NCBI GenBank assembly: GCA_038380435.1
Contig: JAWZYU010000013.1
Span: 62,026,946-62,090,945, forward strand
Direction: 5' to 3'
Length of the DNA stretch: 64,000 bases
DNA from: Ryuthela nishihirai
Taxonomy: Eukaryota; Arthropoda; Arachnida; Araneae; Heptathelidae
How positions within the stretch are numbered: position 1 is the stretch's first letter; the number at the start of each line of letters is the position of its first letter. Shown piece by piece: positions 12,972-22,031 of the stretch. A program made the translations under genes and the position numbers. The notes under the pieces are model-generated. The model worked only from the letters and a program-made list of their open reading frames with translations, did not search any database and was not told the origin of the DNA.

Positions 12972-14640
12972 CAAAATTACTTCTGAAATGCTCAGAGCTA
13001 GGAAGTTTCCATATGGGTGACTGTAATTTTGAATATCTTTTATGATAAAGGTAGTAATCCTAAGGATTTTAGCAGAGCTATTATTATTCCTATTTTTAAA
13101 AATGGTGATCGCAGTTCTTGTGATAACTCTAGGGATATCAGTCTGCTTTCTGTTCCAGGTAGAGTTCTTTGCATGATTATGCTTAATACAATTAAGAATC
13201 GGATTGATGGACAATTGCGTGTTGAGCAGTGTGGTTTCAGAAGTGGTAGGGAATATATAGATCAGATTTTTTTCACTCAGGTATATTCTTCGTAAATGTT
13301 TAGAGTTTCAGAAACCTTTGGTTACTAGTTTTCTTAATTTCAAAAAGGCTTTTTGACTCTGTTGATCGCCATAATCTGTGGTTGATTGTGGGATCGTATG
13401 GTATACCAGACATGTTAGTTAATATAATGAAAGCTCTTTATAATAACACTGAGGCGTGTGTGCGAGTTGCTAAGTCATGTAGTAATTGGTTTAGCATTGC
13501 TTCCTGAGTTCGGGAAGGATGTAATTTGTGTTCTTTTGTCTTTAGTTTGTTTATTGGTTATGTTATGTGAAATTCACTGCAAGACAAAATTTTGGGTATA
13601 AATTGTCTAGAGAATGAAAATTTCTTACTTAAAATATGCTGAGGATTTAGCCCTTTTGGCAAATGATACTGATGAAATAAACTCTTTCTTTGGAACTGTT
13701 GATGAGAATGATAGTAGAGTAGTTTTGGTTGATAAACAGAGATTGATATCTAAAGTGATTGAAATCGGTCAGGCTGGCTGTGATTCAGTTAATCTGAATA
13801 ATTCCACTCTTGAGCACGTGTGTCAGTTTAATTTTCTTGGGAGCTATGTAAGAGTACTGGTGATTTGTGGCATGAGATTAACAGACGAATAATGATTTCT
13901 GTGCCGAGTGGTTAGCGCGCTTGGCTACTGATCTACGGGACCTGGGTTCGAGCCCCGTGTAAGGCATGGATGTTCGTGTTGTTTTCTGCTGAGATCCTGC
14001 CATCCTCTCAGATCTTCTACTGTGGCATATAAACTGACAGGCTCCCGTCAGACCTCTGTGGCAAGCAGCTGCTTGAGGGGGTATTTATTTATTTTATTTT
14101 TTGGGACATTTAAGTATCTAAGGAGAGTGTGGAGAAATAGGCGTATACACCTAAAAACTATAATTGGACTCTAATAGTTTGGTTCTTACTAGGGTTAGTT
14201 GTGGCACTGAAACTTGAATTCTTTGTAAAAAAGGTAAAAGGAAACTTGATGATTTTGATTCTAGAAGCTTACGCACTCTCTTGGTCATTATGTGGTTCAA
14301 CTTTGTGAGTAATGATGAGTTTAAGCAAAGGAGTCGGCAAACTCCTGTGAGCAGCATATTGTGCATAGAGAGACTCTGCTGATTTGACCATCTTGCCCAT
14401 ATGCCTAATTATAAATTTGCGAATATGAAGAGTGTACCTAAAGGTCTCAGAAAGAGGGAGACCTAGGATGCCGTGGGTAAACAATGTCAAAAAGGACCAT
14501 GTTAAAATTAGTGTACAGTGGCCAGATAAAACAGATACAGCTCAGGAGATATACATACGAGAACTAAATTACGCAATCTGGTTGGATCTCCGTAGCTCAT
14601 GGCTGCTTAAGTATGATGATGGTGATGATATTCGAATTAT
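12972..14640 (+). mobile_element. RTE-like LINE copy E, 5'-truncated, interrupted by a SINE
   Basis: Starts just upstream of the reverse transcriptase and runs to the element's 3' end, where a short degraded tail (ATGATGATGGTGATGAT) is all that remains of the trinucleotide repeat. Reverse transcriptase blocks are at 13095-13160, 13330-13380 and 13615-13660; the YADD box is changed to YAED. A family 1 SINE interrupts it at 13899-14102, after which the C-terminal region resumes. Many frameshifts mark it as one of the older copies. Confidence 0.85.
13899..14102 (+). mobile_element. tRNA-derived SINE (family 1), complete copy
   Basis: The 5' head resembles a tRNA: an A-box-like GAGTGGTTAGCGCGCTTGG and a B box GGGTTCGAGCCCC at 13944-13956. 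The tRNA-unrelated body (CTGAGATCCTGCCATCC...) ends in CAAGCAGCTGCTTGAGGGGG and an A/T-rich (TTTA)n tail. It is transcribed by RNA polymerase III in known families and mobilised by a partner LINE. It is inserted in LINE copy E, whose sequence resumes near 14103. Confidence 0.85.
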
Positions 14641-15104
14641 AGAAAAAAATTTCAGATCTCAATATCTGAATGTTATAAACATAAATCGCACGTACTCTTA
14701 CTTTCTATTTCAATTTAAATCTGAAAGAACTGTGCGATTAATTTTGCGATCAGGGTCGGATCTTCGGGGGGGGGGGGGTGAGCTTCACCACCCTTTGAGA
14801 ATGTCAGTAAGGGTAATGGAACTCAATATTTAATAATCCAGTGCATCTACCGCGAATTATTCAAGAATTTTTTTTTAACTCAAGATAACCTTTAATTTTA
14901 ATTTTATTATTAACTTTTTATTTACCTTTTTATGTATAATATAATATATTTTATATATAATTATATATATATATTTATAACATTTTTATGTATAATTATG
15001 ATTAACCTTCAATTTCGTTAAATTCGGGCCTCTATATCAGTATTTGTTTGTAAATATATATCTTTTCATCTTAAAAAACGACCACTGTGCCTGTTTGACT
15101 ATTG

Positions 15105-16100
15105 TCGCGACCATCCCTGAGTATATTTCAGGGCGGCACACGCACTAACGGCTGTGTTTCGTTTGCGTTTGTCAAACTCAAGGCAAATTTCCGGCCCCAC
15201 ATCCAAATCAACACACATTTAGCAATAATCAAAAACTAATATTGTTTCATAGGTAACAAAAACACAAAAAACATTTATTTACAGATCGATGTTCAAATTA
15301 ATTACACATGTAGGTCCACTCATCGGATAATTTCATCAGGCGCCCTCGGAGCGACACTTCTTAATTTAAGGTTGTTTTCTCCAGCGATGGCTAAAGCCAG
15401 TCAAAAAGTCACTTCAGTTCAGTGCTCAAAAGGTGAGCACACAATACACCATGGATTAGCTCCATACAGGCCGCGTGACGGAGAGAAGTAACGTAATTGA
15501 GTGGAAAAAATTAAACCAGAGCAAAAACGAGTTTGACCCTACCTCCTCACTGCTGGCTCGTCCCAGGAGACAACATCGGGGCTCGCCCGTCTCCGTTGGG
15601 AGCTGATAACTCTCGCTGCGTGGTCATCTCATCGGCGCTTCCGACTGCAGCTGCTCTTTTTCCTCTCCCAAAAGTCAAAAGGCTCACGTTCTCCTTCCTT
15701 CAGGACAGCGACAAGACTGCACTCTCGATTTTGCCTTTTAGTTCTCCTTCTTATCGGCCCCCTGGTGGATGTCACCTTAGCGGTTCGATGTGGACGTTTC
15801 TGGTTGGTCAGGATGGGCCGAGGTGCGAATCCACTCAATCCATCCGGAATGTTGTTGACAGTGTCGGGTCATGTATAGCACCCTTTGATTTCCGTAGGGG
15901 GGGGGGGGGCATGGACCTGTCGAAAACTTTCTACGCCGGCGGCAGGGCTCTTCTTCGACTAGCGCTGGATGCAAAAATATGGTGGTGGTCAAAGTATCAC
16001 TATCGCTTGGAGACAAGACGTCCGAGACCCTATCTGCCAACAGTCATGTCCACAGGATAAGATAACTGTGGGTACGACACTATTACGCAAACGAACACTT
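15105..16100. other. unexplained G+C-richer block
   Basis: This stretch is visibly richer in G+C than its AT-rich surroundings. A 175-residue open frame (15533-16060 +) and shorter antisense frames show no motif I know. A G12 run lies at 15898-15909. Near the edges, GTGTTTCGTTTGCG (about 15154) and the inverse ACGCAAACGAACAC (about 16085) could be short inverted repeats. It may be a transposon of unrecognised type. No LTR, primer site or transposase could be supported. Confidence 0.35.
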
Positions 16101-17039
16101 GAAGAGTATAGAACCTTTGCACAAAGTTCACTCTTCACCCTTTGACGAAGGCAAATATTGAGTTAGTCCAACTGTTTAGTTATTTCCAGATCTCTCTCAG
16201 CAATTATTATCATGTGAAATTATTTCAGCCATTCCAAGAAAGGCGCTGAAAAATCTGAAATTTTGGGGAAACAGAAATGATTCATCAGAAAAGCTGAAAA
16301 ATGAATATATGTTTGAACCCACAGGTTCGGAGAATTCAATTTAAAGGTACCTATTATGTTGAATTGCAGTTAAATCAGGAAATTGGCGAACTCGGTGGTC
16401 GAGGATCATTTCACCAGACTGTACAGCTTATGTAACAACAAATTGTTATATACAAGATTTTGGAAATATATTTACAATAAATCGACACAACATTAGGGTC
16501 TCGCACTCTAATACGAATGTGGCCGTAGAAATGCCCCGGCTGGAAACGTTTTTCCGCCGCCAACTTTGCTGCGATAGCGCCTGACTCTGTGTCCTCTAGA
16601 TACTGAAGATCAACGAGGAAAACCTCAAACAAAATATTCGTTCTTCAGTGTTGAAGTCTGTCACGTGGGGGGCTTGTCAACTCAGGGGTAAATAGTGTTG
16701 GTGACCCCCCAGTCCCAACTATCCGTTAAGGGAGCAGATTGATGAGCCTATGGATCTCCCTCCACATCATCCAACAACAAATACCTAGGTTTTATTGGCA
16801 CCGGAAGGTCTAATGGTCATCTGTCCGTTGCATCATTGAAGATATTTTATTTCACATCGAAACAAATAACTCCTTTAAAAACAGGATAATAAAAGTAGAT
16901 AATAACTGATGAAAAGAATAGAAATTCAGTAGTAAACTCTATTTTGCCACATATGCCAACATAACTTTTCAAATATTAGTAATATTGAAAACAATTTTGG
17001 TGACCCACTGATCAACTGGGAGATTTTCCGACTGCTTTG
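16101..17039. other. no feature recognised
   Basis: Mixed-composition sequence. A 73-residue minus-strand open frame (16411-16632) sits after an acceptor-like CTTGATCTTCAG-type site, but no family was recognised. Confidence 0.4.
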
Positions 17040-17460
17040 TACAAGGATTCAGCTCAGACTGAAATTCTTCTTCATATCACTCTCTGATGTAAGCATTTAG
17101 GAGAACCTAGGAGATTTCCTCATTGCACTCTCCGGGATAAGTATTCAAGAGGAAATAGGAGACTTTCTCTCTCTGAGAAACGTTCTACTCTCTGAGATAA
17201 AGACTCAGGGGAAACTGGGAGACTTCCTCATTCCACACTCTGGGATAAGGGATTCAGGGGGAGATTGGAGACTTCCTCATTCCATTCTCTGGGATGAGGG
17301 ATTCAGGGGGAGATTGGAGACTTCCTTATTCCATTCTCTGGGATATGAATTGAAGGATATCTGGGCGGCTCCCTTATTCCACTCTCCGGGAAAAGAATTC
17401 AAGGGACCTGGGACACTTCCTCATTCCACTCTCTAGGAGATTTCCTGTTCCACTTTCTCA
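17040..17460. repeat. degenerate tandem repeat, period about 50 bp
   Basis: About seven units resembling ATTCCACTCTCTGGGATAAG followed by GGATTCAGGGGGAGATTGGAGACTTCCTC. The two units between about 17230 and 17330 are nearly identical, while those at the edges are more diverged. It is minisatellite-like and non-coding. Confidence 0.8.
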
Positions 17461-18524
17461 AACGTTTCTAATCACAACTCCCTTTTACCATTAACTGATT
17501 TTTGTCCCACATATTACATTACCTTTGATGCAATTTGTCCCACTTTTTCTGTTATCATTAACAAAATAATTTGAATTGAAGGAAGAATATTCTCACAACC
17601 AAATGTTCCAGAGAATATAATACGGTGCAGCATCAGAAAGTTGTGGTAAACTAATTGAAGGAAGAGAAGGCTGACGACGGTGCAGATATAATCGGTGGGT
17701 AATCTATAGTGCTCGGGAGGTTCAGAGCAGACATGCACTAACTATCATGTGGATGGTTATTTCATTAGTTTGACAATAATTGATTGTTTTAATAATAGTT
17801 CTTCAGTTTCGCGACCCCCTTATAAGTTTCTTGCTACGCTCATGAGAGTATCTAGAGAACACTTTTCACACTTTGAGAGATTAAGTTTTAGCTAATCCGA
17901 ATTATATTTCTATGTTGTATTTCTATATTATATTTCTCTTTGATATGGCTTTTCTTAGATCCATTTGATAATGTTGACGAACATGATTTTGGTAACGCTT
18001 CTGTTGTTTCTGTGATCTCTTGCCTCCCTGAGTTAATATACACTCTCTGGGAAGCTGAGATCCATAGATTCTGCAGTACTTATTTAAAAGATCATCATAA
18101 AGTTAGCGTAAAATGATTCAAATCGAAACTTAACGATTAATTTATTAAATTGTGAAAGACTTGTTCCCTATTTTGGTTAAGAATATTTGCACCTTGAAAA
18201 CCGGTCTATATTTAACATAATCACAACGTCACGAAAAATGTCCATGGACATTCGAAAACCTCATTTTCCAAATATTATGTTTTTGATTAAAATTCCCGAT
18301 AACGCTTTCCACTAGAAACGCACATGAAAATTTAACAGATTTTTAAATTATATGAAATAATTTCGATAATGCATTGACAAAGTTATACTTAAGAAATATT
18401 CCATCCTTTCAACTTTCACAAATTAAATCATTAAAATTTCGTTCAAAATTTATAGAATTATTTTGGTGAACACTAAATGTATAGAATTTTTATGAACTAA
18501 TAATGAATAAAAAAAGAACCTTAC

Positions 18525-18612
18525 CACAGAAATTCTTTTGCAGAATTTCTCCCACATCGCCTAGAACCACTGCTACAAAACAGCAGAACATACTGAAGAT
18601 TAGGAACTTCAT
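18525..18612 (-). CDS. candidate first exon of a secreted protein gene (signal peptide)
   Basis: The minus-strand ATG at 18612 starts 29 codons, then one extra base before a strong splice donor (TGTG|GTAAGG). The N-terminus MKFLIFSMFCCFVAVVLGD is a textbook signal peptide: a lysine, a hydrophobic core and a small residue (G18) before a likely cleavage site. The mature part begins DVGEILQKNFC. A TATA box lies 71-77 bp upstream of the ATG, leaving a leader of about 45 nt, which is the usual layout for arthropod genes for small secreted proteins (cuticle, digestive, venom or salivary). The product's function is unknown. The next exon is proposed at 11669-11730. Reading through the donor would add only 12 residues to a stop, so splicing is likely. 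Confidence 0.6.
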
Positions 18613-18682
18613 GCTGTTGAACTCAAGTTGTCGGTTAAGATTCAGTAGAGAAATTAAGCGCTTTTCTGCTACTGGTAGGGCA

Positions 18683-18689
18683 TTTTATA
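18683..18689 (-). promoter_or_regulatory. TATA box (TATAAAA)
   Basis: TATAAAA on the minus strand in the context GTCTCTATAAAATGCCC. Transcription would start near 18655-18660, with a leader of about 45 nt before the signal-peptide exon. Confidence 0.55.
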
Positions 18690-18699
18690 GAGACATAAC

Positions 18700-19425
18700 C
18701 ATGAGGTTGCGTGCTTGATTGACCCATTTCTTCAGCACAGCATTGTAATCTCGAACTCGGTACGAAAGGTGAGTCAACAGTCTTTTTCTTTAATCTGTTT
18801 GGAATGTGATCTCTGCTTCAATACATTTTGCAAGAACAGTCTGCGAAACAGATGGCCTCACTTGTATAGGAAAGTGGAAGAACCGAAAGCATATACAGTG
18901 AGAAAATGAAAAAGGAAATATCAATGTAGGTCCTGGTTTCGTCATGAAGTTAGCAAAATTCTCTTTTATTTACCACGATATGTATGCATGATAATGTTTG
19001 TCCAATTTATGGTTGATTCGTTTTCTTGAAGTGAAAAGTGACTTAAAGGACATTTTTCTGCGTAGGAAGTAGACAAAGAGAAAGTATTGCCCTAGAAACA
19101 TTCATTGAGTAAAAATGAACTTAGTCACGGAAGTAGAATTCAGTAAAAACGCCTTCTCTGTTCCAAACGATGTCATTCATTATAACCGTAGACTGCTATT
19201 CCTTTGGATTTTCCTTGTTTTCCCTCTTAGGGCATATTTGGGCACATAATGGCAAAGTCATAAGGACTGCAAGTTCCGAAAGCAGATTGGAGAAGGTGAT
19301 TTACTGTTAGCACGTATGTGAAAGACGTAGGTCTGGTCTATCCAATATGTTCTTTAAAGTGAAGAAGGGATCATGTCTTAACATTCCATCCGATAAACGA
19401 TGGCTCTTTCAAGCCCATCCTGGAG
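18700..19425. other. upstream region of the candidate gene, no feature recognised
   Basis: AT-rich sequence with no ORF, repeat or splice unit that I can support. If the exon at 18525-18612 is real, this holds its promoter-proximal region. Confidence 0.4.
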
Positions 19426-19429
19426 CTCT

Positions 19430-19590
19430 TCAAACAGAATCATTTGATGATAAAGCTATTCATCTTATTTCTAAAAGCAAGATTTGTAGAGCTAAACGTA
19501 ATCAATACCTGCAGGTGTTAACAGAGTTTAACAATGGTGTTAGAGAACAGCTGAAACATGATAGGGTTGCTTTTCATCTCAGCGGCACTT
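19430..19590 (+). pseudogene. RTE-like LINE linker fragment, diverged
   Basis: The translation SFDDKAIHLISKSKICRAKR, with a later VREQLKHDR segment, follows the same pattern as the endonuclease-to-RT linker of the RTE copies (LSDKALELISERKNCRNALD and VKDQLAADK at 44390-44570). It is clearly more diverged than the other copies, so it belongs to an older or related family. It is cut off by the SINE that starts at 19605. Confidence 0.5.
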
Positions 19591-19604
19591 TTATGCACAC
19601 AATG

Positions 19605-19928
19605 GGCTAAATGGCCAGGCCACAATGACCCCGATAGCTCAGAGAAGGTTGGGAGATGGGATCCACTGGACAACTGCTAGGAGGTAAATGGTAGCCTTCT
19701 GCCATCCAGCGTGTTTTTTAATGTTCACAGGACATGGCTATCCCGGACACAAGGACAGAGTTTTACGTCCCATCCGGCGGATGGTGACCTTTCCAAGCCT
19801 ACTGATGCCTTCCTTTGTACAAAAGCACCATGAGGGAGATAAATATGAATGCTCGCAGAGTTGAGACTCGAACTGGGAACTGTAGATTACGAGCCTGACG
19901 CGCTAACCACTGAGCCAACTCCTGCCTC
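19605..19928 (-). mobile_element. tRNA-derived SINE (family 2)
   Basis: On the minus strand the head reads GGCAGGAGTTGGCTCAGTGG then TTAGCGCG (A-box region) and CCCAGTTCGAGTCTC (B box, about 19865-19880). A body follows that shares its 3' part with 12055-12200 and 39682-39860. The body holds GGATGGGACGTAAAACTCTG, a motif also reminiscent of other arthropod SINE bodies. The head is not a functional tRNA gene: no cloverleaf was supported. Confidence 0.75.
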
Positions 19929-19929
19929 A

Positions 19930-20075
19930 GAAAGCTGATGGGAACTTTTGTTTGTTAGACTTTTGCTGATGCCAGAACGGAGGTTAGCGAGAAAATTTTC
20001 AACACAGTCCCACTTGAGAGTGGAACCTGGGAATATCAGATTGCAAACCCCGAGAATTACTGATTCAGTCAAATG
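19930..20075 (-). mobile_element. possible tRNA-like SINE fragment (family 3)
   Basis: The minus strand has CGGGGTTTGCAATCTGATAT then CCCAGGTTCCACTCTC, resembling an A-box/B-box head. A related segment occurs at 29930-29985. Both are diverged and the boundaries are uncertain. Confidence 0.4.
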
Positions 20076-20464
20076 AAATTTAATTACAGTTTATTTACAG
20101 AATAAAATCTTGACCGTTCAAGATTAAATTTAACATATTTAATGTACAAAGAAAGTATCACATAAATAGCTAATTAACTACAGATATTTCCAAATCTGAA
20201 TTCTTGTTAACCATTCAACACAATAAAAATAAAAGCCTTCAAAACCAAGGGTTTTACAAAATACCTATTTTTCGAAATAATTACGGAAAACGTACCTCCG
20301 AATATCAAATACCACTTATATTTAAGGCTATCCAAAAAGAAATACTAAATATAGATACTTTTAGTAGACTGAAAATGGAAGTGGAAAATATTTGATAAAT
20401 TCTAATTACTTGAATATTTTGTGTTCTTTTTTGTGAATTTATTTGATGTAAGTAGTCAAAACTA
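20076..20464. other. AT-rich spacer, no feature recognised
   Basis: No repeat or gene supported. It precedes a sharp rise in G+C at about 20465. Confidence 0.4.
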
Positions 20465-20489
20465 CTCTAACGGAGGGGCGTGTCCGAAA

Positions 20490-20497
20490 TGACGTCA
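20490..20497. promoter_or_regulatory. CRE-like palindrome TGACGTCA
   Basis: A perfect TGACGTCA lies just after GGAGGGGCGTGTCC at the left edge of the G+C-richer block. This octamer is the consensus CREB/ATF site in animals and is common in promoters of genes and of DNA viruses. It is about 260 bp upstream of the first ORF of the block. Confidence 0.4.
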
Positions 20498-20751
20498 TCT
20501 CTGTGTGTTCGCTGGATGCTTTCTATTGCTAGGTTAAGGGGTGCAGCCCTTCTACCCCCACTGTAACCCTTCAGTCTCTTGGTCTGGTTGGTTGTTACCC
20601 CTTTAGTTTCTAGGTTTGATTGGTCATTAACCCCTTCGCCCCTGAAATTTTAATTGGATGACCTGATTTTTCTGGAATGTGATTGGACGTGTTGCTCATT
20701 GGTGGAGGTTTCGAATGAAAAGGCGCCGCAGAAGTTCGGGAGCCACAGTCA

Positions 20752-21018
20752 TGGCTTTTGCAGACGTTGTTCTGGAATCTGTTCAGCAGTATTGGTGTGG
20801 TCAGCCCGATGAGCAATTAGTGCCTGTGTTTGCCGGACTCCTGGAGTAGCTAGTGTGCGACAGTATCATTAGACGACTGCCCGATCCTTCTGTAGAGAAA
20901 GTGGCGCTGACGTTCACGCTGAAAGCCCACAAATATGGTTCTGTGCTTGAAGGACTTGAGCGTATCGACTTTCAAGACTTAATTGAGACAGTGAAGGCAG
21001 CCTGCGTCCTCTCCCAGT
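20752..21018 (+). pseudogene. small unknown ORF with one internal stop
   Basis: An ATG-started frame of about 88 codons (MAFADVVLESVQQYW...) contains a single in-frame TAG at about codon 35 and then continues open (...KVALTFTLKAHKYGSVLEGL...) to a TGA at 21016-21018. Codon use and G+C content differ from the AT-rich surroundings, and the open frame either side of the stop suggests a once-functional gene. The protein looks acidic and helical, without a signal peptide or membrane segment. It lies directly upstream of the frameshifted ORF at 21092-21616, in the same orientation. I recognise no family. A viral or selfish-element origin is an inference from the context only. Confidence 0.45.
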
Positions 21019-21091
21019 GATCAACATCCTCATCAGCGTGAACTCAGGTATTCTAGATATTAGTTGTGTTCCAGATAAGTGTGAAATATGA

Positions 21092-21616
21092 CACGTCTGC
21101 TGCACCTTAGATTTGGACGGTTTCACCGTGAAGGGTAAATTCCTGACCCGTGAACTACGTTATTCGGATTGTATGGGTCTGACAGGTGTCTACAGATTCG
21201 ACCTTTCCTTTATGGCGGACATTCCTCAGAAGGACTGGAAAACAATTTGTTACGTGTCCAAACATATTATGGGCCTTTCCTTTTACCCTCGTTTCGGTGA
21301 AGTGGTTTGTGAGTACGGGTGCCTGGACGATATTGTACATCATATCCACGAAAAGTGTCGTAAGCCTTTTTGCTTCTGTCATCGCTTACAAGGGAGGATT
21401 CTACGAGAAACGGATATTGAACAGACGTGGTAAACCTCGCTGGATTTAGAAAAAATTGGGTGTCCACGTTTCAAAGACCTTCCTGAAATAGCTGAAACTG
21501 AGTGCGGTTATCATAAAGGGTGTGGAGTGCATTGTTCACAAGCCAATGCAGCAGCATTTAGCACATAGATGAACGAGTATATCGAGAAGCACTCTACGCA
21601 ATGGACCGGTCGTTAA
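21092..21616 (+). pseudogene. unknown protein, possibly nuclease-like, two frameshifts
   Basis: Three consecutive open segments in successive frames look like one ancestral protein of about 170 residues. The first (to about 21433) begins with an LDLDGFTVKGKF segment and contains KDWKTICYVSKHIMGLSFYP. The second carries AYKGGFYEKRIL (about 21380-21425). The third (about 21440-21616) has IGCPRF, then a C..H...C...HC cluster and one internal TAG near 21566. An acidic residue near the start and a late His/Cys-rich segment loosely recall DEDD-type 3'-5' exonucleases, but this is only a suggestion. It lies between the ORF at 20752 and the acidic ORF at 21651. Homology to viral or mobile-element proteins of arthropods is possible; I cannot confirm it. 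Confidence 0.4.
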
Positions 21617-21650
21617 TTGGTCAACCTCACGGATAATTAGAGGTTTTCCT

Positions 21651-22031
21651 TTGATGAATTTGTGGGACCTGTTCGACGAACCTGACTATTTTGCCGAGGA
21701 CGCTCCACCAATGATTGAAGATCCTACCCCTGTTGAAGACAACCCTTCTGTGAATGAAGAAGGCAGCCTTCCTGTGAATGAAAGCAACCCTCCTATTAGT
21801 GATGAGGAAAACCATCCATGTGTTAAACGACGGAGGGAACCATCCATTACAACCATTACTCCGCCACCATCACCAGTTCCAATACACACCCCACCCCTCA
21901 AGCCGAAACCTAGACGGAAAATGACATGGAAGCCTGTCACTCCCCAATACGAGGATTCTCCACTAGAGCAACTGTTCGTCGGATGGCATTTTACGTGTGG
22001 AGAACTGTGCAGAATATCCATACTTTCTTAG
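21651..22031 (+). CDS. acidic, proline-rich hypothetical ORF (126 aa)
   Basis: This frame opens with MMNLWDLFDEPDYF. Residues 10-55 are strongly acidic (PPMIEDPTPVEDNPSVNEEG), followed by a basic patch (VKRRREPS, about residues 63-70) that could be a nuclear localisation signal, and a proline-rich segment (PPPSPVPIHTPPLKPKPRRK). The mix of acidic, basic and proline-rich parts suggests a disordered regulatory or structural protein. The final 20 or so codons lie inside the left arm of the 3.25-kb palindrome (arm starts at 21969), so the natural C-terminus may have been replaced. It is the third of three adjacent same-strand ORFs. No family recognised. Confidence 0.4.
   Translation: MMNLWDLFDEPDYFAEDAPPMIEDPTPVEDNPSVNEEGSLPVNESNPPISDEENHPCVKRRREPSITTITPPPSPVPIHTPPLKPKPRRKMTWKPVTPQYEDSPLEQLFVGWHFTCGELCRISILS

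Larger units (their letters stand above)
11731..18524 (-). other. putative long first intron, filled with repeats
   Basis: This span lies between the two candidate exons. It contains a SINE family 2 fragment, RTE LINE copy E with a nested SINE, G-rich unexplained sequence and a roughly 50-bp tandem repeat. The stretches 11155-11660, 12200-12970, 14640-15100 and 17460-18520 show nothing I can name. If exons 1 and 2 do not belong together, this is intergenic DNA. Confidence 0.4.

Noticed and set aside
13899..13965. Possible tRNA gene (A and B boxes present)
   Set aside because: The same sequence recurs with a shared non-tRNA body and tail in several places; it is a SINE head without a supportable cloverleaf.
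15105..16100. LTR retrotransposon
   Set aside because: The TGTCGCGACC start is LTR-like, but no matching second LTR, primer-binding site or pol motif was found.
17040..17460. Possible CRISPR-like array
   Set aside because: The repeated units are contiguous and diverged with no unique spacers, in an animal genome: a minisatellite.
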